Shown piece by piece: positions 1-8,532 of a stretch of DNA of 64,000 nt (position 1 is its first letter; every line of letters starts with the position of its first letter). A program made the position numbers and the translations under genes. Location: NCBI RefSeq assembly GCF_000336995.1, contig NZ_AOJI01000026.1:110057-174056 (forward strand), written 5' to 3'. The notes under the pieces were generated by a model. That model searched no databases. It worked only from the letters and a program-made list of their open reading frames with translations, and was not told the origin of the DNA. The stretch is from Halorubrum aidingense JCM 13560. Lineage in GTDB: Archaea; Halobacteriota; Halobacteria; Halobacteriales; Haloferacaceae.

Positions 1-96
1 CCCGCGAGTGCCTTATAAAGGCACGAGCGGAGCGCGAGGGAGTCAGTCGCCCGGAGCGAAGCGGAGGGCGACTGACGAGGCTGGGGAGGCGTGAGG
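1..96 (+). repeat. Structured repeat element, copy 1 (5' truncated by window)
   Basis: Seen directly: a hairpin GTGCCTT-ATA-AAGGCAC (8-24), then a perfect 11-bp stem pairing 42-52 with 66-76 around a 13-nt loop (53-65, GGAGCGAAGCGGA), then a constant tail GACGAGGCTGGGGAGGCGTG. A second copy lies at 5686-5783 with the same order and spacing. The two 11-bp stems differ at three positions on each arm and all three differences are compensated, so pairing itself seems conserved. The left edge is cut by the window. It may be a small RNA, a dispersed palindromic repeat or a protein-binding site. Confidence 0.75.
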
Positions 97-254
97 TGCG
101 GGTGCGGGTGCGGTGCTGTGCAGACGAGACTCGAAGGACAGGTGCGTTCGCCGCCGATCGGTCGGCGGCCGTTTATAAGCAAACAGCCGGAGCGGTAGCG
201 ACGATACCGCGCCAGCAACGACTGAGACATGCCGGGAGCAGCGAGACTGACGCG
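97..254. other. Spacer after repeat copy 1, no gene
   Basis: The first part holds a short G-rich iteration of GTGCGG (about 97-113). A GC hairpin, GCCGCC-GATCGGTC-GGCGGC, lies at about 149-168 and may help end transcription of the ferredoxin gene, which reads towards it from the right. It is followed by a TATA-like TTTATAA near 172-178 and a CGGTA/TACCG hairpin. No convincing reading frame is present. Confidence 0.4.
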
Positions 255-611
<357 letters not shown>

Positions 612-665
612 TTAACCCCCGCGGCGGGCGGCGGCACGACGCCGCAAAAAGACGGACTCAGGCGC

Positions 666-2438
666 CTACGGGTGCGCGTAGTACGCGAGGAGGTCCTCCT
701 CGCCGGTCGGGCCGTCGGGCTCGTCGGTCGCCGCGGGCTCGAAGGCGTCGATCCGGGCGAAGCCGACGCGCTCGAACTGGACGACGGCGTCGGGATCGAC
801 GTCGGCGACCGCCGGCTCGGTGTACCCGCGCACGTCGCCGGAGACGGTGCGGAGCAGGGTTTCGAGCCCCTCGTCGGCCGGCGCCCAGTGGATCACGTCC
901 ACGTCGCCGTCGCGGACCACGTCGATATCGGCGTCGACGAAGACCAGTTCGTCGCCCGTGTGGCGGACGCAGCCGTACCCCTTGAGCCAGACGCGCTCGC
1001 CCTCGCTCGGGAGGTCCGAGGACTCGACGACGACCCGTCCGGCGGGGACGGTGCGGTCGCCGCGGTCGGGGTGGTCGGGATGGAGCGGCGGGTGCCCGGC
1101 CTCGGGCGCGGGAGCGTCGCCGTCGACGACGGAGAGCGTCACTGCGGGGTCGTCCTCGCGGTCACGCACGAGGAAGTAGCGGTTCGCGCCGTCGTCGACC
1201 AGATCGCGGTTGTTCGCGTAGACGGACGACATCGCGAGGTCGACGTCGGAGGTGGACATCCCCAGATCCGTCATCGAGTCGACGAGCGCCCGGCCCTGAA
1301 TCCCGCGGCGACGCATCGACTGGATCGTCGGCGCGCGCGGGTCGTCCCAGCCGGTCAGCTCGCCAGTCTCGATGAGTTCCTTGATCGTCGAGGTGGAGAG
1401 TTTCACGTCGTACTCGTCGACCTGCACGTGACCCCAGTGGAGCACCTCGGGGTACTCCCAGTCGAAGTAGTCGTAGACGAACCGCTGGCGCTTCGCGGAG
1501 TCCTGGAGGTCGATGCCGCGGATGATGTGCGTGACGCCGGTGAGGTGGTCGTCGACGCCCGACTGGAAATCGAGCATGGGCCAACAGCGGTAGTCGGCGG
1601 CCACCTCGCGCGGGTGCGGGGTGTCGATAATCCGGAACGCCACCCAGTCGCGCAGCGCCGGGTTCTTGTGTTCGATGTCGGTGCGGACGCGGAGCGTCAT
1701 CTCGCCCGCACTGTACTCGCCGGCGACCATGGCGTCGAACTCCTCGTGGACCGTCTCGGCATCCTTCTCGCGGTGCGGGCAGGCCTCACCGTCGTTTTTG
1801 AGCGCCGAGAAGGCCTCGCCGGAACACGAGCAGGTGTAGGCGCCGCCGGCGTCGATGAGGTCGCGGGCGTGCTCGTAGTAGATGTCGAGCCGGTCGGACG
1901 CCTTCAGGACGCGGTCCGCCTCGAAGCCGAGGTACTCGATGTCCTCCAGAATGGCGTCGTACGCGTTCAGGTCTGGCCGTTTGGTCTCTGGGTCGGTGTC
2001 GTCGAACCGGCAGATGAACTCGCCGTCGTAGCGCTCCTTGTACGTCCCGATAACGGCGGGCATCCGGGCGTGCCCGACGTGCCACGGCCCGTTGGGGTTG
2101 GGAGCCGCGCGCATCACGACCGCCCCCTCCTCCGCGTTCGGGAGGTCGGGGAGGACGTGCTCGTCTTCCTCGTCGTCGGCGTCCAGCTCCGCGAGCATGT
2201 CGGGCGCGAGCTCGTCGAGTCGCTCGCGGCGCTCCTGCTCGTCCATCCCCGCGACCCGGTTCACGATTGGCGCGACGACCCCCGGAATCTCGTCGCCGTG
2301 CGGTCGGAAGTCGGGGTTCTCACCCATGAGCGGCCCCATGATGGCGCCCACGTCCGGGTCGCTGTCGTGTTTGAGCGCGTTGAACAGCGCGGCGGCCTCG
2401 CCGGCCGCCTCGACGCGCTCGCGGAGTTCGTCGTCCAT
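666..2438 (-). CDS. gltX: Glutamate--tRNA ligase (archaeal class Ic)
   Basis: Charges tRNA-Glu in the cytoplasm; archaeal forms often also charge tRNA-Gln for later transamidation, so it may be non-discriminating. At 590 residues it matches archaeal GluRS length. The nucleotide-binding HIGH variant is GPWHVGHAR (near residue 118) and the KMSKS equivalent is VKLSTS (near 345), both typical of the archaeal/eukaryotic subtype. The chosen start is MDDELRER, the usual N-terminus of haloarchaeal homologues; an ATG two codons earlier (2444) is possible. The frame stays open to 2549 but that extension is arginine/proline-rich and looks non-coding. Confidence 0.95.
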   Translation of the reverse strand: MDDELRERVEAAGEAAALFNALKHDSDPDVGAIMGPLMGENPDFRPHGDEIPGVVAPIVNRVAGMDEQERRERLDELAPDMLAELDADDEEDEHVLPDLPNAEEGAVVMRAAPNPNGPWHVGHARMPAVIGTYKERYDGEFICRFDDTDPETKRPDLNAYDAILEDIEYLGFEADRVLKASDRLDIYYEHARDLIDAGGAYTCSCSGEAFSALKNDGEACPHREKDAETVHEEFDAMVAGEYSAGEMTLRVRTDIEHKNPALRDWVAFRIIDTPHPREVAADYRCWPMLDFQSGVDDHLTGVTHIIRGIDLQDSAKRQRFVYDYFDWEYPEVLHWGHVQVDEYDVKLSTSTIKELIETGELTGWDDPRAPTIQSMRRRGIQGRALVDSMTDLGMSTSDVDLAMSSVYANNRDLVDDGANRYFLVRDREDDPAVTLSVVDGDAPAPEAGHPPLHPDHPDRGDRTVPAGRVVVESSDLPSEGERVWLKGYGCVRHTGDELVFVDADIDVVRDGDVDVIHWAPADEGLETLLRTVSGDVRGYTEPAVADVDPDAVVQFERVGFARIDAFEPAATDEPDGPTGEEDLLAYYAHP

Positions 2439-2726
2439 GACCATCGGTTGTCGGGGTCGGCAGAAAAACGCCGCGGAACGAGGGGCATCCGCGGGCAGGG
2501 GTGACCGTTCGGAGGGCGCGACCGGAGTTAAAGTGTCGAGACCGTTCACGCCGGGCCCGGCGACCGACGCGTGGTAGGCGGCCGTTATCGGACGTGAACG
2601 GTCGAGACCCTTATCAGGGGCAGGCGCCGTACTGATCGGATCGGTCCGCCGGCTTCATACTCATCCGTCCCGTGGATCGGACATGAACACGGGAGCGACC
2701 GGTCGCCGGCCGCGGCGCGCGGAGGG

Positions 2727-2975
2727 GTGGGCGTGGTAGGACCGATGCCCGACGCGGAGCGCGACGCCGGCAACCGGAAGATCAAGGCCGCGTTTCTGCT
2801 CCTCATCGGCGTCTCGCCGCCGCTGATCGCGATGCAGTTCGATCCCTCCCCGATCGAACTGCTCGCCGCGTTCGGCGGCGGACTCGTCTTGGGAGTGGTC
2901 GTGGTGTGGTACCTCGGACGGCTCGCCGCGGAGTTCACCGCCAGTTCGGGACGCCGCCGACGGAGACGACGGTAG
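2727..2975 (+). CDS. Small two-helix membrane protein, unknown function
   Basis: An 82-residue frame beginning with GTG; alternative starts are GTG at 2733, which has GGAGG at 2721-2725 at good spacing, and ATG at 2745. Two hydrophobic segments are visible (about residues 20-35 and 43-66), followed by a run of arginines at the C-terminus. I do not recognise a named family. It converges with surE, with 43 nt between the two stop codons. Hydrophobic pattern and spacing support a real gene, but the start is uncertain and it could be non-coding. Confidence 0.55.
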   Translation: MGVVGPMPDAERDAGNRKIKAAFLLLIGVSPPLIAMQFDPSPIELLAAFGGGLVLGVVVVWYLGRLAAEFTASSGRRRRRRR

Positions 2976-3018
2976 GCGCACCGAGCGGGCCGCGCCCGCG
3001 AGCGTCGATGGCGATCGC

Positions 3019-3915
3019 TCAGTCCTGTTCGATTCGAGGGGTCAGCCGCTCGCCGATCGAGACCACCTCACCGGCGCGGTCACCGGCGATCGAGCGCGAC
3101 GACGACAGCGGCGAGATGCTCACCTCGCCGTCGATCGCGGCGAGCCGGTCGGAGCCGGGGTCGTCGGCGACGTCGCCGCGCAAGAACTCCCGCCAGAAGC
3201 GGTCGCGGAGCTCCATCCCCATCTCGCCGCGGCGTTCGTCGAAGCGGCCTGCGGCGGTCTCGTCCGGCTCGTCCGACTCGTCCGACTCATCCGTTCCGGG
3301 GTGGAACTCGATCACGTCGAACCCCCGTGCCGGCTCCGTGAGCCGGTAGGTCGGGTCGGCGGCCGTTTCGTCGTCCGCCGCCGGGACGTTGACGTTCAGC
3401 ACGTCGGCGCCGAACGGGAGCACGAGCCCGTCTGCGGTCGCTTCGACTCGGTCGATGAGGTCACAGACGACCGCCCCCGCGAGCGCGAAGTCGCCGTTGT
3501 TCAGCGTCGGCGGCACGGGGAGGTTTCCGCGGTCGTACAGCGAGACGGCGATCGCCGGCGTGCCGAGGAACGACGACTCCATGGCGGCGCCGACCGTCCC
3601 CGACTGGCCGAGGATGTGCGCGCCGATGTTCGGCCCGTGGTTACAGCCGGAGACGACGATATCGGGGTCGAGTTCGAGCGCGACGTCGGCGACGGCGACG
3701 CAGTCGGCTGGGGTCCCCTCGACCGCGTAGCCGGCGTCCGTCTCCGCGTACTCGACCGTGGTCTCCCACCACGATCGGGCGCCGCCGACGCCGGACTGGT
3801 TGCTGGCGGGCGCGACGACCGTCACGTCGTGCTCGCGAGAGAGCGCGTCCGAGAGCGCCCGTATCCCGACGGCGTCGATCCCGTCGTCGTTGGTGAGGAG
3901 GATCTCCTTCGTCAT
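3019..3915 (-). CDS. surE: 5'/3'-nucleotidase SurE
   Basis: Metal-dependent phosphatase acting on nucleoside monophosphates. The family signature TNDDGI (residues 8-13) gives the acidic metal ligands Asp10 and Asp11, followed by SNQSG (38-42) and NHGPNIGA (92-99) carrying the catalytic-site Asn. At 298 residues it is slightly longer than bacterial SurE because of an acidic stretch of repeated Asp-Glu-Ser around residues 205-220, common in haloarchaeal proteins. It stands alone between the convergent small membrane protein and carA. Assignment is firm; the physiological substrate is unknown. Confidence 0.93.
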   Translation of the reverse strand: MTKEILLTNDDGIDAVGIRALSDALSREHDVTVVAPASNQSGVGGARSWWETTVEYAETDAGYAVEGTPADCVAVADVALELDPDIVVSGCNHGPNIGAHILGQSGTVGAAMESSFLGTPAIAVSLYDRGNLPVPPTLNNGDFALAGAVVCDLIDRVEATADGLVLPFGADVLNVNVPAADDETAADPTYRLTEPARGFDVIEFHPGTDESDESDEPDETAAGRFDERRGEMGMELRDRFWREFLRGDVADDPGSDRLAAIDGEVSISPLSSSRSIAGDRAGEVVSIGERLTPRIEQD

Positions 3916-3969
3916 GGCCCTGTGTGCGAGCGGGCGGGGGAAAACGTCGCCGGTCGCTCACGGGCGGAC

Positions 3970-4046
3970 AAAAAACGGGGACGAGGACAAGTAGGCATCA
4001 GCCGCAGTGGTACTCCGGGCGGTCAGTCGGCGGTCAGCAGGCGGAA
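3970..4046 (-). terminator. Probable carA transcription end (oligo-T tracts)
   Basis: Read on the minus strand downstream of carA, there is a TTTTT tract at 4042-4046 and a TTTTTT tract at about 3970-3975. Archaeal RNA polymerase terminates at such T-runs without needing a hairpin. This is inference from sequence only. Confidence 0.4.
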
Positions 4047-4063
4047 AAATCGTCGCAGTCGGG

Positions 4064-5125
4064 TCAGTCGGCGGCGACGCGCGGGACGGGGTCGGCCAGT
4101 TCCAGCACCTCGTCGAAGAAGCCGAGCGAGTCGTGCGGGCCGGGGTTCGCCTCGGGGTGGTACTGGCGGGTGATGACGTTCAGCTCCTCGCTGTCGAGCC
4201 CTTCCACGGTGTCGTCGTTGACGTTCACCTGCGTCACCTCCAGCGGGCCGGTGTCGTCGACGGTGTAGCCGTGATTCTGGGTCGTCATCACGACTCGATC
4301 GGTGCGGAGGTCTTTGACTGGCTGGTTGACGCCGCGGTGGCCGAACGCCATCTTCGCCGTCGAGCCGCCGAGCGCGCTCGTGATCACCTGCTGGCCGAGA
4401 CAGATGCCGGCCATCGGCAGGTCGCCCGCGAAGGCGTCGACGACTTCCTGAGCGGCGACGAAGTTCTCCGGGTCGCCCGGTCCGTTCGAGACGAAGAGCA
4501 CGTCGGGGTCGACGCCCGCCACGTCCTCGGGGGTCGCGTCGTACGGGAAGACGTGCACGTCCGCGCCGCGCTCCGTGAGCGAGGATATGATCGACCCCTT
4601 CGCGCCGCAGTCGATCATGGCGACGTCCGCGACGCCGTCGCCCTCGTGAACGGTCGGTTCGGAAACGGACACCTGTGCGCCGATGTCGACGTGGTCGCTC
4701 ATCGGCTTGCACGCCTCCATCTCCTCGACCGCGTCCTCGGGAGTCGCGTCCGGCCCGGCGGCGATACCGCAGGCCATCGCGCCCTCCTCGCGGACGCTGA
4801 TGACGATCTCGCGGGTGTCGACGTGGTCGACGGCGGGAACGTCCTCGTCGGCGAGCCACTCGGCGACGTCGTCGGTCAGCTCGCGGGCGATCGCCGCGCG
4901 CGGCTGGACCGATTCGGACTCGAATCGCTCGGCTCGGACGCCGTAGTTCCCGATCAAGGGGTACGAGAAGGTGAGGATCTGTTCGGCGTAGGAGGGGTCG
5001 GTGAGCGACTCCTCGTAGCCGGTGTACGCGGTCGTGAACACCAGTTCGCCACGGGTGCGCCCCGGCGAACGAGCGCGTGCTTCGAACACGCGTCCGTCGG
5101 CCAGCGCGATGTAGGCGTCCGACAT
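4064..5125 (-). CDS. carA: Carbamoyl-phosphate synthase small (glutaminase) subunit
   Basis: Releases ammonia from glutamine and passes it to CarB for carbamoyl phosphate, precursor of arginine and pyrimidines. The N-terminal CarA domain is followed by a class I glutamine amidotransferase: the nucleophile lies in GICLGQQ (Cys242) and the His/Glu pair in QYHPEANPGPHDS (His323, Glu325). At 353 residues it is family length. carB is not in the window. A TATTA-like TATA box on the minus strand near 5146-5153 lies about 25 nt before the ATG, suggesting a leaderless mRNA. The Lrp-type gene is transcribed divergently from the same 96-nt region, so it is the likely regulator. Confidence 0.95.
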   Translation of the reverse strand: MSDAYIALADGRVFEARARSPGRTRGELVFTTAYTGYEESLTDPSYAEQILTFSYPLIGNYGVRAERFESESVQPRAAIARELTDDVAEWLADEDVPAVDHVDTREIVISVREEGAMACGIAAGPDATPEDAVEEMEACKPMSDHVDIGAQVSVSEPTVHEGDGVADVAMIDCGAKGSIISSLTERGADVHVFPYDATPEDVAGVDPDVLFVSNGPGDPENFVAAQEVVDAFAGDLPMAGICLGQQVITSALGGSTAKMAFGHRGVNQPVKDLRTDRVVMTTQNHGYTVDDTGPLEVTQVNVNDDTVEGLDSEELNVITRQYHPEANPGPHDSLGFFDEVLELADPVPRVAAD

Positions 5126-5172
5126 TACGAGAAACGTACGCGCAAAGGGTAATAAATGCGTCGTTCGTAGCT

Positions 5173-5193
5173 TCGTTACGATATTCGTAACGA
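5173..5193. promoter_or_regulatory. Palindromic operator between carA and lrp
   Basis: A perfect inverted repeat with 9-bp arms, TCGTTACGA and TCGTAACGA, separated by TAT. It lies upstream of both divergent promoters: about 20 nt upstream of the carA TATA box and 28 nt before the lrp start. Lrp/AsnC proteins bind such palindromes and usually control their neighbours, so autoregulation and carA control are plausible. A partial direct repeat of TTCGTA just to the left (5164-5169) may extend the site. Confidence 0.55.
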
Positions 5194-5221
5194 GTAAGGC
5201 GGCGGAGGGTGTGGGTCGGGT

Positions 5222-5635
5222 ATGGACGACCTCGACCGTCGGATCCTCTCGATCCTGCGACGGGACGCGCGGACTCCGTACACGGAGATCGCGGACCGCG
5301 TGGGGACCTCCGAGGGGACCGTGCGCAACCGCGTCGATCGGATGACCGATGAAGGAATCATCGAGCGGTTCACCGTCACGACCCGCACCGGCAACGTGAA
5401 AGCGATGATCGAGATCTCGGTCGAGATGAACGTCGACACCGCCGCCGTCGGCGAGCGCATGGTCGACTGGGAGGAAGTCGACTTCGTCTGGCAGGTCTCC
5501 GGGGAGGACGACGTGGTGCTCGTCGTCGACGCCGTCGACACGCGCGCGGTCAACGAACTCATCTCGCAGGCGAGAGAGATGGACGAGGTCAAATCGACGA
5601 AGACGCGCCTCATCCTCGACGAGCGATTAGGGTGA
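5222..5635 (+). CDS. Lrp/AsnC-family transcriptional regulator
   Basis: A 137-residue feast/famine regulator. The N-terminal winged helix-turn-helix covers about residues 1-50 (TYPE: DLDRRILSILRRDAR followed by a recognition helix in GTSEGTVRNRVDRM), and the C-terminal half is a RAM (AsnC ligand-binding) domain with the typical beta-alpha-beta pattern (about 62-135). A GGAGGG ribosome site lies at 5204-5209. It is divergent from carA with a strong palindrome between them, so control of carbamoyl phosphate supply, perhaps in response to arginine, glutamine or a pyrimidine, is inferred. The actual effector cannot be read from the sequence. Confidence 0.9.
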   Translation: MDDLDRRILSILRRDARTPYTEIADRVGTSEGTVRNRVDRMTDEGIIERFTVTTRTGNVKAMIEISVEMNVDTAAVGERMVDWEEVDFVWQVSGEDDVVLVVDAVDTRAVNELISQAREMDEVKSTKTRLILDERLG

Positions 5636-5655
5636 GGCGACGAGCGTGGCGGTTC

Positions 5656-5664
5656 TTTATAAAT
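5656..5664 (+). promoter_or_regulatory. TATA box in front of repeat copy 2
   Basis: TTTATAAAT is an excellent archaeal TATA box. Its usual start point, 22-28 nt downstream, falls at the first paired bases of the repeat element (5686). No protein gene follows, which supports the idea that the element is transcribed. Confidence 0.5.
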
Positions 5665-5685
5665 AACGGATCTGGCGGTGGCGCG

Positions 5686-5783
5686 CTCCCGCGAGTGCCT
5701 TTATAAGGCACGAGCGGAGCGCGAGGGAGTCGGTGGTCCGAAGCGAAGCGGAGGACCACCGACGAGGCTGGGGAGGCGTGAGG
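5686..5783 (+). repeat. Structured repeat element, copy 2
   Basis: Full copy of the element at 1-96. Hairpin GTGCCTT-TAT-AAGGCAC at 5695-5711, the reverse complement of the copy 1 hairpin, is bracketed by an outer CTCCC/GGGAG stem. A perfect 11-bp stem pairs 5729-5739 with 5753-5763 around the loop GAAGCGAAGCGGA. Compared with copy 1 the stem shows A-T to G-C, C-G to G-C and C-G to T-A pair changes. The tail GACGAGGCTGGGGAGGCGTG is identical. A TATA box sits 28 nt upstream. Confidence 0.8.
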
Positions 5784-5795
5784 GCGGAGCGAGGC

Positions 5796-5871
5796 TGTTC
5801 GGAGGTGTGCGGGCTGTGCGGAGGTGTGCGGGCTGTGCGGAGGTGTGCGGGCTGTGCGGAGGTGTGCGGGC
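5796..5871 (+). repeat. Tandem repeat, 19-bp unit x4
   Basis: Four contiguous units of TGTGCGGAGGTGTGCGGGC; units 2-4 are identical and the first has one mismatch. Degenerate fragments continue to about 5890. It follows directly after repeat copy 2, and copy 1 is likewise followed by a GTGCGG iteration, so the G-rich tract may be part of the element. The array stays open in one frame but encodes only a cysteine/glycine repeat with no coding character. Confidence 0.85.
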
Positions 5872-6160
5872 TGCGCGGGGCTGTAGGGGGCTTTTCAGGG
5901 CGTTAGCGGGGTTCTTCGCGCCGACCAGTTATAAACGACTGTCGGGATATCGGCGGTGTTTACAACGAGAGCGCGGCAGCGACGGTGAACCAGACGACTG
6001 GAACAGTATCGAGAGACGCCCCACGCTAGCGGCTACGTATGAACGAAACTGCAGAAGATCGGGTCAAATGTCGACCGCGACGCCGACGCCGACGACCCGA
6101 TTCAGTCAGTTCGCGGCTGGTCCCGAAAATCCGTGATTTCCGGGCGCTCGAAGGACTCGC
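5872..6160. other. Gene-free spacer between repeat array and icd
   Basis: About 290 nt with no credible gene on either strand. A TATA-like GTTATAAAC occurs near 5930, and similar sequence follows repeat copy 1 at a comparable distance. The right end is the 3' flank of icd. I see nothing else that can be supported. Confidence 0.5.
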
Positions 6161-7423
6161 TTACGCCAGTTCGTCGATGTTCTCGACGACGGCGTCGGCG
6201 AACTCGCTCGTCGCGAGCTTCTCGCCGCCCTCGATCTGCCGGTGGAGGTCGTAGGTGACCTTGCCCGACGAGATCGTCTCTTCGACGGCGTCACGCACCA
6301 GGTCCGCCGCGTCGTTCCAGCCGAGGTACTCGAGCATCTCGCGGCCCGAGAGGATCATCGCGGTGGGGTTGACCTTGTCCTCGCCGGCGTACTTGGGCGC
6401 GGACCCGTGAACGGGCTCGGCGAGACAGCGGCCGTGACCGCGGTTGATACCGGGCGCGATGCCCAGTCCGCCGATCTGCGCGCCGGCCGCGTCCGAGAAG
6501 TAGTCGCCGTTCAGATTCATCGTCGCGACCACGTCGTACTGGTCCGTGCGCGTCAGCACCTGCTGGAGCATGTTGTCCGCGATACGGTCTTTGACGACGA
6601 GGGTGCCGTCGGGCTGCTCGCCGTCGTGCGCCTCCCACAGCTCGTCTTCGGAGATGACGTCCTCGCCGTACTCCTCCTCGGCGAGTTCGTAGCCCCAGTC
6701 GCGGAACGCCCCCTCGGTGAACTTCATGATGTTCCCCTTGTGGACGAGGGTGACGGAGTCGCGGTCGTTCGCGAGCGCGTAGTCGATCGCCTCGCGGATG
6801 AGTCGCTTCGAACCGAACTCCGAGATGGGCTTGACGCCGATCCCGACCGGCCCGTCGTGGATGATGTCGTCGATACCCATCTCGTCTTCGACGAAGTCGC
6901 GCACCTGCTCGACCTCGTCCGTGCCGGCCTCCCACTCGATGCCCGCGTACACGTCCTCGGTGTTCTCCCGGAACGTGACCATGTCCATCTTCTCGGGGTT
7001 CGTGACGGGCGACGGCACGCCGTCGATGTAGTAGGTCGGGCGGACGTTCGCGTACAGGTCGAGCGTCTTTCGCAGCGCGACGTTCAGCGAACGGAAGCCG
7101 GCGCCGACGGGCGTCGTCAGCGGCCCCTTGATCGCGACGCGGTGGTCACGGATGGCCGAGACGGTGTCCTCGGGGAGGTTCTCGCCGTACTTCTCGCGGG
7201 CGCTGGCGCCCGCAAATACCCGCATCCACGCGATGGAGCGGCCCGTCGCCTCGGCGGCCGCGTCGAGTACCTGCTGTGCGGCCGGTCCGACGTCGGTGCC
7301 GATTCCGTCGCCGTAAATGATCGGGATAATCGGGTTCTCGGGAACGTTCAGCTCGCCCGTCTCCTCGTCCGCCAGCTCGATCGCCTCGCCGCCTTCCGGG
7401 ACGTCGACCTTGTCGTAGCTCAT
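6161..7423 (-). CDS. icd: Isocitrate dehydrogenase, NADP type
   Basis: Oxidative decarboxylation of isocitrate to 2-oxoglutarate in the citric acid cycle. The 420-residue protein has the family landmarks: IYGDGIGTDVG near the N-terminus, FRSLNVALRK carrying isocitrate-binding Ser/Asn/Arg residues, the catalytic YAGIEW Tyr, LVHKGNIMK with the catalytic Lys, and GDYFSD. The nucleotide site HGSAPKYAG followed by NPTAMILS is the NADP-type pattern of homodimeric bacterial and haloarchaeal enzymes. It is a single-gene unit; the gap to the glycosyltransferase stop downstream of its start is 107 nt. Confidence 0.96.
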   Translation of the reverse strand: MSYDKVDVPEGGEAIELADEETGELNVPENPIIPIIYGDGIGTDVGPAAQQVLDAAAEATGRSIAWMRVFAGASAREKYGENLPEDTVSAIRDHRVAIKGPLTTPVGAGFRSLNVALRKTLDLYANVRPTYYIDGVPSPVTNPEKMDMVTFRENTEDVYAGIEWEAGTDEVEQVRDFVEDEMGIDDIIHDGPVGIGVKPISEFGSKRLIREAIDYALANDRDSVTLVHKGNIMKFTEGAFRDWGYELAEEEYGEDVISEDELWEAHDGEQPDGTLVVKDRIADNMLQQVLTRTDQYDVVATMNLNGDYFSDAAGAQIGGLGIAPGINRGHGRCLAEPVHGSAPKYAGEDKVNPTAMILSGREMLEYLGWNDAADLVRDAVEETISSGKVTYDLHRQIEGGEKLATSEFADAVVENIDELA

Positions 7424-7530
7424 GAACGTTCGTGCGTTGTTGGACCCACCTAAAGTGCCTGCCGCTTTGCCGCTGGCCGTCTATTTCGCCGGAATCGAAA
7501 GGCGAGCGCGGACTCGATCGAACGCGAGGA

Positions 7531-8454
7531 TCAGACCGGCTCCACCGCCACGTCGAACAGCGATCGCCAGCGATAGCGTCGGCCGCCCCAGACGAACGTC
7601 CGGCGCGCGAGCGCGTACGCGATGAGCGCGGGCGAGACGAGTACCGCCGGCGCGGCGAGCAGGAACGTCGCCCGACGGATTCCGAACCGAGCGTACACCG
7701 CTCCCGAGATCGCCGTGACGAGCGAGACGCCGACGAGGGGGGCGAACAGCACGAGCGCGGCGAAGCCGACCGAGAGGGCGACGTCGAACGCGATCGCGGC
7801 GGGCGCGTGGTGCCGGACGATCTGGACGAAGCGGACGAATCGCTCCACGGACTCGCGAAGCGACCCGCCTGCCGAGACGGTACGCGTCCGATTGACGGCC
7901 GTCACGTCGACGTGCTCCGAGAGCGTCCCGTCGTCGCTGACCGTTCGCCGGAGGTCGGCGAGGAAGGCGTCCTCACCGTCTGCGAGGTCGGCACGCTCGA
8001 AGACGACCGCACCGCCCCACGCGATCCCGCCGGCGGCGACCGCCGCGGTTCCGCCGATGGCGTACGCGGGCTCGAACAGCCGTGCGAGCGGGTCAAGCCC
8101 GACGAACACCGGTATCTCCGTCGTCGGTCCCTGTCGCTCGTAGTCGGCGGCGAGCGTCGCGAGCCAGTCGTCGGGGTGCCGGAAGTCGTCGTCGGTCCAG
8201 ACGATCCGGTCGTTCGTCGCCGCCGCCATCCCCGCGGCGATCGCGTTGGCCTTGCCGGAGCAGCCCTCGGGCTCGCCGGCGAGCACGATCCGGGCCCCGT
8301 CGGGCGTCTCGCCACGGCGGTCCGCGACCGGGTCGTCCGCGGTGTCACAGATCACGAGCAGCTCGTCGCCCGCGCCCAACTGTGCCGCCACCTCCTCGCA
8401 GGCGTCGGTCCAGCGGACCGTCGGGAGGAGGACGGAAGTCGGCGGCGCGTGCAT
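7531..8454 (-). CDS. Family 2 glycosyltransferase with C-terminal membrane helices
   Basis: 307 residues. The N-terminal GT-A domain includes IVWTDDDFRHPDDW, in which the aspartates give the metal-binding motif, and a second acidic motif near EDAFLADLRR. The last third has about three hydrophobic segments. This layout resembles ceramide glucosyltransferase or dolichol-phosphate sugar transferases, so transfer of a sugar to a lipid on the inner membrane face is likely; donor and acceptor are unknown. I use the ATG giving MHAPPTSVLLPTVRW; the frame extends further upstream but overlaps the divergent peptidase gene. Divergent spacing to that gene is 78 nt. Confidence 0.85.
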   Translation of the reverse strand: MHAPPTSVLLPTVRWTDACEEVAAQLGAGDELLVICDTADDPVADRRGETPDGARIVLAGEPEGCSGKANAIAAGMAAATNDRIVWTDDDFRHPDDWLATLAADYERQGPTTEIPVFVGLDPLARLFEPAYAIGGTAAVAAGGIAWGGAVVFERADLADGEDAFLADLRRTVSDDGTLSEHVDVTAVNRTRTVSAGGSLRESVERFVRFVQIVRHHAPAAIAFDVALSVGFAALVLFAPLVGVSLVTAISGAVYARFGIRRATFLLAAPAVLVSPALIAYALARRTFVWGGRRYRWRSLFDVAVEPV

Positions 8455-8532
8455 GAGCGGCCTGACGCGCCCGACCCACTTAGGGGCCGCCGCTTTCCCG
8501 ACGCTTATGAGCGCGCCGCGGGACCGGCACCT

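Noticed and set aside
5678..6136. Open frame through the repeat and 19-bp array
   Set aside because: Codes only for the repeat in Cys/Gly/Val form; no start signal or family.
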